A stretch of 14,211 nt of DNA from a bacterium. Lineage in GTDB: Bacteria; SZUA-79; Acidulodesulfobacterales; Acidulodesulfobacteraceae. Under the pieces are notes generated by a model. That model ran no database searches. It saw only the letters and a program-made list of their open reading frames with translations, and had not been told where the DNA came from. The stretch covers positions 1 to 14,211 of the forward strand of contig JAKACI010000013.1 in assembly GCA_021821565.1 (NCBI GenBank), read 5' to 3'. Of the stretch, positions 6,860 to 13,362 are shown piece after piece (position 1 is the stretch's first letter; each line of letters starts with the position of its first letter). The translations under genes and the position numbers were made by a program.

Positions 6860-7129
6860 TTATATACCTTTTTTCTCGTTTTTTTCAGAATCTATTGCCA
6901 CAAAAAAGATTAACATTCCTGACACAATCAATGCAAACCATATCAACAAACCTATGAAAAGATTATTTATGCTTGCCGGTAAAGAGCTTTTAGCTAATTC
7001 TATTGCCATGAATAACATTATCAACAGCATTAATGACAGTATAATTATTTTTTCAAGTCTTTTTATTTTTTTTGCAACGATTACATAAATCATTATCGCA
7101 AACAGAAATAAATCTATAAGCCATATCAC
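6860..7129 (-). CDS. Small membrane protein with about three transmembrane segments
   Basis: 89 residues, GTG start, with GGAG nine bases upstream. Hydrophobic segments lie at about 2-18, 27-45 and 57-78, with positively charged loops between the first two (KKIKRLEK) and a charged tail (DSEKNEKKGI). This suggests an inner-membrane protein. No catalytic motif and no family recognised. It lies between two other small membrane genes in the same operon; its stop is about 20 bases from the next start. Confidence 0.55.
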   Translation of the reverse strand: MIWLIDLFLFAIMIYVIVAKKIKRLEKIIILSLMLLIMLFMAIELAKSSLPASINNLFIGLLIWFALIVSGMLIFFVAIDSEKNEKKGI

Positions 7130-7146
7130 AATATATATCTCCTTTT

Positions 7147-7398
7147 TTACATTTCTTGTTTTATTTCCTGCATATCTTTTTTAAAATATCCTCTTATATC
7201 TAATATTAAAAGTATCGCGTTTAGAATTAACAAACTCCAGACGTTATCGATATAAGCGATAGCTATCCAAAGAACACAACTTAATATTGCGATAGCAAAG
7301 CCTACTTTATATTTATGCGCCGAAAAGAACCAGACGGCTAACAAGGTAGCCAATAAACCAGAATAGTTTAATATTTGAAATAAAATTTGATTTAGCAT
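7147..7398 (-). CDS. Small membrane protein, possibly PnuC/YgjV-like
   Basis: 83 residues with three hydrophobic segments (about 4-25, 31-48 and 52-67). It ends ...LLILDIRGYFKKD, which resembles the 'N-x-x-x-L-x-x-x-RGY-x-x-W' end of small phage and plasmid membrane proteins related to PnuC-type transporters. At this size it is at most a half-transporter needing oligomerisation, and the similarity is weak. Its ATG follows directly on the TAA of the +1-frame extension of the exonuclease gene (7399-7401), so translation of the two may be coupled. AAGGAG lies 12 bases before the ATG. Confidence 0.55.
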   Translation of the reverse strand: MLNQILFQILNYSGLLATLLAVWFFSAHKYKVGFAIAILSCVLWIAIAYIDNVWSLLILNAILLILDIRGYFKKDMQEIKQEM

Positions 7399-7602
7399 TT
7401 ACGCTGTCATCTCCTTTTCGCCTGTTGCAATATATACCTTTTCTTTTAATTTTTCTTTTTTGTATTCTTTTTCCAAATCAAACAGTTCCGCCTTTAAATT
7501 TTTAATAAATTCTGGAAAATTATTCAGGTCTTCTTTTAAATATGTGATATTTACAATTCTCTTAACATATATATCGGTATTAGGGTCAGGATCTATGCTG
7601 AT
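7399..7602 (-). pseudogene. Out-of-frame C-terminal extension of the exonuclease gene (+1 frame)
   Basis: A 67-residue stretch is open in the frame one base ahead of the exonuclease gene but has no usable start codon of its own until its very end. It reads ISIDPDPNTDIYVKRIVN, then YLKEDLNNFPEFIKNLKAEL and a charged coiled-coil-like tail. The first residues (IDPDP) are what DUF3820 segments usually show just after the NWLxxQ motif, so this looks like the true continuation of the exonuclease. It overlaps the exonuclease end, and its TAA touches the ATG of the next gene, as expected for an operon. One fewer base in the A5 run (7602-7606) would restore the frame. A sequencing error, a mutation or a recoding site (TCC TGA C at the exonuclease stop) could explain it. 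Confidence 0.6.
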
Positions 7603-8224
7603 TTTTAAGCCAGTTTTTATAATCCTGCGGAACTTCGGACATCGGCGTCCCTTTATGCTTTCCGAACGGCATTATTTTAGGTATCCTGCTTTCTTCCGAG
7701 AAAGCATAAATATCAGACCATTTATGCAAATCCATTTTTTGCAAAATATGTCTTAAAATATTCAAACATAACTCAACATCGGTTAAAGCGCTATGCGCGG
7801 TTTTAAGCGCCTCTCTTACTTTAGGTCTGTCCTCTGGTCTGGCTAAAGCATAGCTTAGAGCGGTAAGAATATGCGAATCTAACTCTGGATAAATAGCTCT
7901 TGCCATTGCAAGCGTATCTATTCTTTTGACGTCCGGCTGTCCGATTACTCTCCAGTCAAAATCTATATTATGCCCTACTAAATATTTAACTTGCGGGTCC
8001 AATGTAAACTCAGACGGTTTAGGACAATTAACAAGGTCTTCATCTAAAATATGGTGAGTAGCCATAGCAGCATAGCTTATAGGCTTTTCAGGATTATACC
8101 TTTGAATAAAAGTATTATCCTGCTTATCAAAAGGATTACCATTGATATAAATGCCTGCTGATTCTATCAAGACAGGCTCTATAACGCCTGTGGTTTCGGT
8201 ATCGAATATAAGGACGGTTGACAT
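7586..8224 (-). CDS. DEDDh 3'-5' exonuclease (DnaQ/ExoX-like) with a C-terminal DUF3820-like segment
   Basis: 212 residues as read. Exonuclease motifs are complete: Exo I D8 and E10 (FDTETTG), Exo II D88 (VGHNIDFD) and Exo III H144 with D149 (HSALTDVELC). This is the DEDDh family, which removes nucleotides from DNA or RNA 3' ends using two metal ions. Residues 183-208 (KIMPFGKHKGTPMSEVPQDYKNWLKNQ) match the DUF3820 segment that follows ExoX-like nucleases in many bacteria and phages. The frame then closes after HRS at a TGA, while the expected continuation IDPDP is open in the +1 frame (7399-7602). The catalytic domain should be intact whichever is true. GGAG lies eight bases before the ATG. 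A role in DNA repair or replication of the element is likely. Confidence 0.9.
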   Translation of the reverse strand: MSTVLIFDTETTGVIEPVLIESAGIYINGNPFDKQDNTFIQRYNPEKPISYAAMATHHILDEDLVNCPKPSEFTLDPQVKYLVGHNIDFDWRVIGQPDVKRIDTLAMARAIYPELDSHILTALSYALARPEDRPKVREALKTAHSALTDVELCLNILRHILQKMDLHKWSDIYAFSEESRIPKIMPFGKHKGTPMSEVPQDYKNWLKNQHRS

Positions 8225-8267
8225 TTTAGCGTCTCCTTTAATTAATTTTAATTAGTTAAATTAATAT

Positions 8268-8345
8268 CTAATCGGTTGCTTTGCAAATCTGTAAAGCATA
8301 ATTTTTGATTCCTTTTACGCCCCCTTTATGACATTGATTACTCAT
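8268..8345 (-). CDS. Possible 25-residue microprotein
   Basis: The frame begins at an ATG overlapping the last codons of the upstream gene (TATGAGTAA) and runs 25 codons to TAG. The product begins MSNQCHKGGVKGIKNYALQI and has two cysteines. The overlapping start would allow translational coupling, and it fills most of the otherwise empty gap before the exonuclease leader. The ribosome binding site is weak, and chance cannot be excluded. Confidence 0.25.
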   Translation of the reverse strand: MSNQCHKGGVKGIKNYALQICKATD

Positions 8346-8550
8346 ACAATTCATCAAATTTCTTACTTATTCTTATTAATTCTTTTTTTAAATCTTCATT
8401 ATTATCAAGCATATTTTGATACTTGTCTCTTTTTTGTGATGTAATCTCTGTATAGAAAGCGTCTATGCCGTCTATATGTTCTTCTAAATCTTTTAACATT
8501 ACTATCATTTTTTCCTTTAAATCTTCATTATTATTAGTTTCTATGCTCAT
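8338..8550 (-). CDS. Small coiled-coil-like hypothetical protein
   Basis: 70 residues from the ATG at 8548-8550 (MSIETNNNEDLKEK). This start is preferred over one 39 bases earlier, because the longer form would overlap the previous gene's end, while a GGGTG lies nine bases before this ATG. Regular heptad-like hydrophobic positions (MIVMLKDLEEHIDGI and LKKELIRISKKFDELYE) with abundant Glu and Lys suggest a helical, possibly coiled-coil protein. No family recognised. It starts within ten bases of the upstream stop. Confidence 0.5.
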   Translation of the reverse strand: MSIETNNNEDLKEKMIVMLKDLEEHIDGIDAFYTEITSQKRDKYQNMLDNNEDLKKELIRISKKFDELYE

Positions 8551-8557
8551 AAGTGAA

Positions 8558-8755
8558 TCACCCGCCACCAATAACATAAACAATCTCATTATCTTTTAGT
8601 TCTCTGATATTGCCTATATTTAAATAATCAGAAGTATAACTAAGCCTGTTATCTTTGTTAATTAATTCTATAGCCTCTTTTAGATTTTTAGCTTTTACAA
8701 CTATCAACCCGCTCGTATAATCGTATAAAGTGTCTTCAATAACAAATGTTTTCAT
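8558..8755 (-). CDS. Small hypothetical protein ending in VIGGG
   Basis: 65 residues with an alternating strand-helix look: MKTFVIEDTLYDYTSGLIVVKA, then NLKEAIELINK, then a final strand DNEIVYVIGGG. This resembles a small alpha/beta protein. AGAGGT lies six bases before the ATG. The start is one base from the previous stop, a typical compact operon junction. No known family. Confidence 0.55.
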   Translation of the reverse strand: MKTFVIEDTLYDYTSGLIVVKAKNLKEAIELINKDNRLSYTSDYLNIGNIRELKDNEIVYVIGGG

Positions 8756-8756
8756 T

Positions 8757-8945
8757 TTATACCTCTGTTGATTTTAAATATAATAAATTTTCCAATCGTT
8801 GCAATATATTAACATATTGTTTTCTTATACTTTCATCTGACAACTGTGTACGATTAATTTCTAAATAACTCACTCCATTTTCTATTTCAAGAACTGCTTT
8901 TAACATATTATTCAAAACTTTTAATGTTAATTCTTTATTATCCAT
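8757..8945 (-). CDS. Small helical hypothetical protein
   Basis: 62 residues, nearly all predicted helix (LTLKVLNNMLKAVLEIENGV and IRKQYVNILQRLENLLYL), with no cysteine. AGAGGG lies about eight bases before the ATG. Its stop adjoins the next gene. Small all-helical proteins of this kind in early operons of mobile elements are often host-modulating or DNA-associated, but nothing specific is visible. Confidence 0.5.
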   Translation of the reverse strand: MDNKELTLKVLNNMLKAVLEIENGVSYLEINRTQLSDESIRKQYVNILQRLENLLYLKSTEV

Positions 8946-8983
8946 AGCAAAATCCCTCTATTTAATTTTATTTTGCCTTCAAT

Positions 8984-9217
8984 TTAATCTTCAAAATGCG
9001 CTGACCTTAGAATATATGATGCTACTAAACTTGCGCCCCTTTCTATTCCTCTATCGTATGGCTCTTTGTATTCCTTCATCATACCGGGATTATCTTGCGC
9101 CTGTCTTAATAATTCATTTATATCCTCTTTAAATCTTTCTATGTCGTATTCTCTGTTTAATATAAATGCGCCTTTCTTAATCGTTCCGCCAAAGCTAAAT
9201 GTTATATCGTCTATCAT
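8984..9217 (-). CDS. Small hypothetical protein
   Basis: 77 residues. It begins with a beta-type MIDDITFSFGGTIKKGAFIL, followed by helices (DIERFKEDINELLRQAQDN) and a final RGASLVASYILRS. AGGAG lies eight bases before the ATG, and the upstream gene ends 16 bases earlier. No recognised domain. The strong ribosome binding site and compact spacing support it as a real gene. Confidence 0.55.
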   Translation of the reverse strand: MIDDITFSFGGTIKKGAFILNREYDIERFKEDINELLRQAQDNPGMMKEYKEPYDRGIERGASLVASYILRSAHFED

Positions 9218-9233
9218 TTGTTATCTCCTATGT

Positions 9234-10055
9234 CTATTCTGATAATAACTTAAAACTATTGTTTTCTATTGTTTTTAATATATTATCTTTTGATATAAAA
9301 TCGGTTAATTTATCCGCTAATTTACATAATCCAATAACCATATTATAGAAAAATTCGGCGCTGTTCTCCGCGTACGGAATTTCTATCATATCGTCTAATT
9401 CTATGCCGTATTCACGATAGCTATAATGTTTCTCATCATAGCCGACGCGCATTCTGTTTAACATATCTCCAAAACTGTCTTTTTTTAACTGTTTGTCGGC
9501 TAAAAAATAAAACGTGTCCTTAGTGTTTTCTCTTGTCAGCGTCTTTTTTAGAAATACGCCGGCAGACAGACCTACGCTGTAAACAGGTTCGTTTTTATGA
9601 CTGTATCTTTCAATCATATTGCTTATTTCCTGTATCTTTCCGTTTTCGTTGCTTACATAATAATTAATGTTTTTATCCGGTAAATTTATTTCTCCTGTTT
9701 CAATATTTTTAATGTACGATATTTTTTTTCTAAATCTGTATAAAATGACTAATTCTTCCTTAATATCATATTTATTTGCTTGTTTGACGGCAAATAAAAA
9801 GAATGATTTACACAATTCAAAGTCTTTACCTGTTATGACATACTTTATAATTTTTCTAACTACTTTTTTTGTTATATTTAGTCCTTTATAATCGTTTTTA
9901 TTTTTTTGCAGTATTAATCCATATTCGTTAGCGTCTTTCTCGGGTATTTCTACTGCGAAATATCCTTCCGAATCTACCGATACATTTGCGTTATATTCTA
10001 TGCGCTTACCGGCATCGTCGGCATACGCTCCTTTAATTTCTGTTAATTTAGGCAT
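9234..10055 (-). CDS. Hypothetical protein, 273 residues
   Basis: One of the larger unknowns of the operon. The N-terminus is beta-rich (GKRIEYNANVSVDSEGYFAVEIP), the middle is helical with Lys and Ile bias, and the C-terminal part has long amphipathic helices (EFFYNMVIGLCKLADKLTDFI). No signal peptide, membrane segment or catalytic signature is seen. AGGAGA lies eight bases before the ATG, and the start overlaps the stop of the upstream zinc-binding gene by eight bases, so translation is probably coupled. No family recognised. Confidence 0.6.
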   Translation of the reverse strand: MPKLTEIKGAYADDAGKRIEYNANVSVDSEGYFAVEIPEKDANEYGLILQKNKNDYKGLNITKKVVRKIIKYVITGKDFELCKSFFLFAVKQANKYDIKEELVILYRFRKKISYIKNIETGEINLPDKNINYYVSNENGKIQEISNMIERYSHKNEPVYSVGLSAGVFLKKTLTRENTKDTFYFLADKQLKKDSFGDMLNRMRVGYDEKHYSYREYGIELDDMIEIPYAENSAEFFYNMVIGLCKLADKLTDFISKDNILKTIENNSFKLLSE

Positions 10056-10338
10056 TGTTTTGTCTCCTATTTTCTATTAAAGATTTTATAATTAAAGGTT
10101 TTAAGCCTTTAATTTCTCTTAATTTATTTAATTCTTTTACACAAGTTTTACAAGTTACTTTTTCATAATAATATCCGTCATCAGGAAAAAGTTCAATATA
10201 ATATTCTTTATAAAACTTTTCCGCCTTATCGCATAACGGTTTATCATTAAAGATATAATGAAATTTTTTTGTTAAGGTATGCGGGTGATTGCGTATCATC
10301 TTCCATCCTTCAGTTTCGTATTTTTCGTCTTGCAACAT
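10048..10338 (-). CDS. Putative zinc-binding protein, paralogue 1
   Basis: 96 residues. Candidate metal ligands are H27 (KKFHYIF), C36 (KPLC), C63 and C66 (TCKTC), followed by VKELNKLREIKGLKPLI. The pattern 'K-x-HY...LC...CxxC-x-x-x-L' recurs in small phage and plasmid proteins and suggests one structural zinc site. The neighbouring gene (10354-10569) encodes a shorter copy with the same ligands and the same end, so the pair arose by tandem duplication. This copy has an insertion between C36 and C63 and a longer basic tail. AGGAG lies about 12 bases before the ATG. The cellular role is unknown. Confidence 0.6.
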   Translation of the reverse strand: MLQDEKYETEGWKMIRNHPHTLTKKFHYIFNDKPLCDKAEKFYKEYYIELFPDDGYYYEKVTCKTCVKELNKLREIKGLKPLIIKSLIENRRQNNA

Positions 10339-10353
10339 TATAAGTTTACGCTC

Positions 10354-10569
10354 CTATTTTTTAATTAAAGGCTCTAATCCGCGACTAATTCTGCTTTTAT
10401 TAAGCTCTTTTACGCAAACCCTACAATCCCTTTCATTATAAGAACCGTCATCTGAATCAAAATTATGTCCTAAATACATCCATTTAAAGCAAAGAGACCT
10501 TCCGTCCATCATATAATGAAATTTTTTAGAATTATCTAATAATATCCACCCTTCGTTTTGATTTATCAT
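10354..10569 (-). CDS. Putative zinc-binding protein, paralogue 2
   Basis: 71 residues from the ATG at 10567-10569. This start was chosen over a GTG nine bases earlier because AGGT lies seven bases before the ATG, whereas the GTG overlaps that site. The ligand pattern equals that of its downstream paralogue: H18 (KKFHYMM), C27 (RSLC), C49 and C52 (DCRVC), then VKELNKSRISRGLEPLIKK. The two can be aligned through GW, KFHY, DDGxY, CVKELNK and GL-x-PLI. This shorter copy is close to the minimal form of the family. Function unknown; a nucleic-acid-binding or adaptor role is only a guess. Confidence 0.62.
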   Translation of the reverse strand: MINQNEGWILLDNSKKFHYMMDGRSLCFKWMYLGHNFDSDDGSYNERDCRVCVKELNKSRISRGLEPLIKK

Positions 10570-10578
10570 TACATTCAC

Positions 10579-11052
10579 CTATAAGTTTATGTCAAAAAAA
10601 TGCGCGTTTAAAAAACTTGATAAAAAACCGGCAAGCGTTTCATCGGTAAAACAATCCTCTATTTTTATAGTAAGTTGTCTGATTTCTCCGGTATTTATAT
10701 CTAATCCCGCCATAACGGAAAATGAATTTGCAGATTGAATTTCTTTAACCGTTAGCTCTTTATACTTTTCAAAAATTTCTTTTTTAAATTCATCTCCAAG
10801 ATAGGTTAAAGCAGATGTAGCCAAATCATCAAGCGCATACCGTAAATCATCCTCAATATAAGGATATTTACCAAGAATATCTGCTTTAAACATATTTTTA
10901 GGCGGCATCAAAAAAATACCGCTTTTAAGAATTTCATTTGATATTGTTTCTCTATATTTTACAATGCTTACTGCCCTGCTGTAATCCTGCTCGGCTAATG
11001 CGTATATAATTTCTTTTAATTCTCTATTAACCTGTTCGATATAAGCTTTCAT
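10579..11052 (-). CDS. Hypothetical protein following the HD hydrolase
   Basis: 157 residues, soluble and mixed alpha/beta, with helical beginnings (VNRELKEIIYALAEQDYSRAV) and a C-terminal GLDINTGEIRQLTIKIEDCFTD that looks like beta strands around a turn. Its AAGGAG ribosome binding site lies within the last codons of the HD hydrolase gene, and the start is two bases after that gene's stop, so expression is coupled. No motif suggests an enzyme. It may act with the hydrolase, but this is from position only. Confidence 0.58.
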   Translation of the reverse strand: MKAYIEQVNRELKEIIYALAEQDYSRAVSIVKYRETISNEILKSGIFLMPPKNMFKADILGKYPYIEDDLRYALDDLATSALTYLGDEFKKEIFEKYKELTVKEIQSANSFSVMAGLDINTGEIRQLTIKIEDCFTDETLAGFLSSFLNAHFFDINL

Positions 11053-11054
11053 TT

Positions 11055-11591
11055 TTAATCTCTCCTTATTTTTTTAAGTTTTACAAATCCGTTAGCAAGT
11101 ATTATGTTCGCCTGCGTCCACAGTCTGTTATCGCCTTCTTTTAAAACATTAAGTAATTCCGCTTTCTCCGGCAAATACACTTTGGCAAAATCAATATCCC
11201 TTTCTATTATATTTCTTGAATTATCTATCAAATCCGCAAGCTTGATAGTTTTAGCTTGCGCCGACGCTTTAGCCGTATGTTCTCTGTCTATTTTTTTGCG
11301 TTCTCTGCGGTTGCCGTCGCTTGGCTTGCTCACATCGGTTAAATCAGATACTAATCCCGCTACCGTTTCGCCAAACAATTCTTTAATCTGTTTAATGGTA
11401 ACCGGAGTATCTTCTACCGTATCATGCAACCAAGCGGCGCATAACATCTCGTCAGTATACGGTACTGACATCACAATTTTAACGACATTTGCGGGATGAG
11501 TGATATACGGCTCATTTGTATATTTACGACGCTGATTAACATGCGCCTGTTCCGCAAAATTTCTCGCTTTTTCTATTACTGTAATAGACAT
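11055..11591 (-). CDS. HD-domain hydrolase of the SpoT/Mesh1 type (putative small alarmone hydrolase)
   Basis: 178 residues from the ATG at 11589-11591, chosen because GGAGG lies seven bases upstream; an ATG 48 bases earlier is inside the broken microgene tail. HD signature residues are H32 (YITHPANVV), H56-D57 (WLHDTVEDTPVT) and D120 with N124 (KLADLIDN). These match the metal-binding set of (p)ppGpp hydrolases of the RelA/SpoT and Mesh1 group. The helix QIKELFGETVAGLVSDLTDVSK is also typical. No synthetase domain is present, so it would only degrade alarmones or related nucleotides. On a mobile element this could dampen the host stringent response or act on another nucleotide; the substrate is unproven. 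A 99-base microgene once lay directly upstream and is now split by the tnpB element. Confidence 0.87.
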   Translation of the reverse strand: MSITVIEKARNFAEQAHVNQRRKYTNEPYITHPANVVKIVMSVPYTDEMLCAAWLHDTVEDTPVTIKQIKELFGETVAGLVSDLTDVSKPSDGNRRERKKIDREHTAKASAQAKTIKLADLIDNSRNIIERDIDFAKVYLPEKAELLNVLKEGDNRLWTQANIILANGFVKLKKIRRD

Positions 11592-11610
11592 TGTTAATCC
11601 TCCGTTTTTA

Positions 11611-11645
11611 TTAATTAAAATCTTCGCAAAATGTTTCATCGTCTA
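11611..11645 (-). pseudogene. C-terminal piece of the zinc-finger microgene split by the tnpB element
   Basis: Reading out of the element's end (minus strand), the frame continues as (K)TVDDETFCEDFN and then TAA at 11611-11613. It joins in frame with the N-terminal piece at 13361-13424 once the element is removed. The stop lies some 20 bases before the start of the HD hydrolase. Its first 16 bases form the sequence that would serve as guide for the TnpB RNA. Confidence 0.75.
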
Positions 11646-11734
11646 CTGTTTGCTGAACCTCCCCATGCCTAAAGGCAGGGGGTTCTGTTCGTGATTAATA
11701 CAAATCTTTCAGGCTCTCGCAATAAAAGGAACTT
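11646..11734 (-). ncRNA. Candidate omega (reRNA) scaffold at the tnpB right end
   Basis: In characterised TnpB systems the guide RNA scaffold is made from the 3' end of tnpB and the element's right end, and the guide is the adjacent flank. Here 89 bases separate the tnpB stop from the right end. They contain the GAACC/GGTTC hairpin with a GCC-TAAA-GGC tip and end in AAACAG. The 16 flanking bases TAGACGATGAAACATT (minus, 11645 down to 11630) would be the guide start. The 5' end of the RNA probably lies within the coding region and cannot be set here. Confidence 0.5.
11655..11685. other. Right-end subterminal hairpin of the tnpB element
   Basis: GAACC (11655-11659) pairs with GGTTC (11681-11685), CCC with GGG, and GCC (11667-11669) with GGC (11674-11676) around TAAA; a T and a CAT/A are unpaired. 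Hairpins of this CCCCATGCCTAAAGGC type near the end are a hallmark of IS605-group elements, where TnpA recognises them as single-stranded DNA. In RNA form it would be part of the omega scaffold. Confidence 0.75.
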
Positions 11735-13297
11735 TTATAACAGAAAACTTTGATTGTTACAGCATCCCGAATCTCTTTGTATTACAACCGAACTTTGAGA
11801 AGGAATCGCTCTGTCTTTAGATTTAACTCCAAAGCTAACCGGAACTTTCCGGCTACTCGCAATTTGAATAACATTAGACATAGCCTTCTCTAACAGCGGT
11901 TCCGCAGTATTCCAGCTTTTACAAGCCGAATCTATGTCTAAATTCCATATATCGTTATTATTGACGACAAATAATCCTAAATATGCGGAATATAAATCTC
12001 TTTGAGCTTTAATTCCGCATATTGGACATATGTGCCATCTTTGAGATAACGGTTTTTTAACTATGTTTCCGCATTGGCATGTTTGAGATAATTTAGTAGT
12101 CTTAGTAGAAAATTCTATAACGTTGCCGCCGGCATTTTCGGCTTTGCGGCGAAGAATAGACATAAACATACCTGGAGCTTTATCTCTGACGCTTTTAGAA
12201 TAATTCTTCTGAAAACTTTTATAAGATAATTTTTCAGCATATATAATGTTAGCTTTAGATATAACTATATTAGCTAATTTTCCGTGTTCTGTTTTGCGGT
12301 AAGCGGCTAATATTCTGTATAGTTCCGATAATTTTGCTTTTAAACGAAGATATCCGTTAGTAAATACCCATTTTAAAAGTCCTTTTTTGACGGTTCCGTT
12401 AGAATTAAAGTTGTCCGGGTTAGATAATCTTTTAGACCTGTCCATAGCTCTTTGTATCCTGCGGATATTTTTCTTTAACTGTTTAGCGTTGGGACAGAAT
12501 TCTTTCAGAAAAGCGTCTTTTATAATATTATCATGTTTAGACACTAAAGCTATCGTAGATGGTCCGGTGTCTATACAGGCTTTGTTGTTAGAAATAGTAT
12601 TTTTAGTTTTGAGCTTAGGAAAACCGGATAGTATTAATTGCACATAAAATCTTTGTTTACCTTTAATGACCTTGCGAACGATACGGCAATATTTAACTTT
12701 AGACTGCAAAGCGTGAGCCTGCACGCCATGTTTATCTTTTTTGTCTAGTATAGGCTTTAAATTAAGATTATTCCATTCTATATGGTCGTCTTTCCAGCGG
12801 ATACCCGAAGCATTGCTTTTAGACTCTAAAGAGTTTAAACTTTTCCATTTACTTTTAAATCTCGGTTTGCCGGATTGTCTGAATTGATAACGCTGAGCCG
12901 ATTTAAAAGCTCTTGTGGATGTTTTTTGAGCCGTATGCGCATCAAGATGTTCTCCTATAAAGCAGGAATTTTTACATTCAGTACCGTAAGACTGTAAATC
13001 GTAATTGGTAAATTTAAATTGTTCTACGCATAATTTAAATATTTTAGATTTATCGGGATTGTTTCTTGGTAACGAACGGGCATATTGCCATTGTTTGGAT
13101 TCTTTCATAAGGCTTAAACGTTTTAGTGCTTCTCCGAGAACGGCATTATAAAGTTGTCTTGCCGAATCTAATCTTGCGTTCAGGATATGTTCGTCCGAAA
13201 CGGTAACTATTAACGGCAACTCAAGGATAAATGAAGGACTTTTAGATTTATGTTTATTCGATTTATTCATATTGTTATTATATAATAAAATAAGCAT
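11735..13297 (-). CDS. tnpB: TnpB RNA-guided nuclease (IS200/IS605 family)
   Basis: Up to 520 residues. The split RuvC-like nuclease is complete: D243 (ACIDTGPS), E355 (IIYAEKLS) and D434 (QRDLYSAYLG). A zinc-finger insertion lies between the last two, C407-x-C409 and C424-x-x-C427. TnpB proteins are ancestors of Cas12 and cut DNA next to a target-adjacent motif, guided by RNA from the element's right end; this favours retention of the element after excision. It is longer than typical 370-400-residue TnpB because of a larger N-terminal part and about 85 residues after D434. Two starts are possible, residue 1 (13297) and residue 10 (13270). Neither has a ribosome binding site, and a TATAAT lies between them. 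No frameshift or loss of catalytic residues is seen. Confidence 0.92.
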   Translation of the reverse strand: MLILLYNNNMNKSNKHKSKSPSFILELPLIVTVSDEHILNARLDSARQLYNAVLGEALKRLSLMKESKQWQYARSLPRNNPDKSKIFKLCVEQFKFTNYDLQSYGTECKNSCFIGEHLDAHTAQKTSTRAFKSAQRYQFRQSGKPRFKSKWKSLNSLESKSNASGIRWKDDHIEWNNLNLKPILDKKDKHGVQAHALQSKVKYCRIVRKVIKGKQRFYVQLILSGFPKLKTKNTISNNKACIDTGPSTIALVSKHDNIIKDAFLKEFCPNAKQLKKNIRRIQRAMDRSKRLSNPDNFNSNGTVKKGLLKWVFTNGYLRLKAKLSELYRILAAYRKTEHGKLANIVISKANIIYAEKLSYKSFQKNYSKSVRDKAPGMFMSILRRKAENAGGNVIEFSTKTTKLSQTCQCGNIVKKPLSQRWHICPICGIKAQRDLYSAYLGLFVVNNNDIWNLDIDSACKSWNTAEPLLEKAMSNVIQIASSRKVPVSFGVKSKDRAIPSQSSVVIQRDSGCCNNQSFLL

Positions 13298-13305
13298 TAA
13301 TACAA
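13277..13305 (-). promoter_or_regulatory. Possible tnpB promoter placing the start at the inner ATG
   Basis: On the minus strand TTGTAT (plus 13300-13305) is followed after 17 bases by a perfect TATAAT (plus 13277-13282). Six bases after that hexamer stands the inner ATG (13268-13270). A transcript from here would be nearly leaderless and begin at residue 10 of the long frame. The -35 matches the consensus at only three positions, and the region is AT-rich, so this is tentative. Confidence 0.35.
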
Positions 13306-13328
13306 GAAAACAGTTGATTGGCTATTTA

Positions 13329-13362
13329 TCCCCATAGCTATAAGCAAGGGGCTTGCATAGCT
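13329..13362. other. Left-end subterminal hairpin of the tnpB element
   Basis: AGCTAT (13336-13341) pairs with ATAGCT (13357-13362), and GCAAG (13344-13348) with CTTGC (13352-13356), with AA bulged and a GGG loop. An alternative fold uses CCCC (13330-13333) with GGGG (13348-13351), resembling the right-end hairpin. The last two bases extend into the shared CTGTTT at the junction. This position fits an IS605-type left end. Confidence 0.65.

Larger units (their letters stand above)
11646..13360 (-). mobile_element. IS200/IS605-type element, tnpB only (1715 bp), inserted in a microgene
   Basis: The boundaries come from repeated AAACAG (minus strand): one copy flanks the left end (13361-13366) and one closes the right end (11646-11651). 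Removing 1715 bp reconstitutes a 32-codon open frame exactly. No target duplication is needed, as known for this transposon family, where the left cleavage motif stays in the flank. Both ends carry related subterminal hairpins (CCCCAT...AGGGG): right end 11655-11685, left end 13329-13362. No tnpA Y1 transposase gene is inside, so movement would need one supplied from elsewhere. Exact end positions could shift by up to six bases because of the repeat. Confidence 0.82.

Noticed and set aside
7460..7756. 98-codon plus-strand frame
   Set aside because: Lies antisense to the exonuclease end and its +1 extension, which have real protein motifs.
11104..11499. 131-codon plus-strand frame opposite the HD hydrolase
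   Set aside because: Shadow of a gene with a complete HD signature and a good ribosome binding site.
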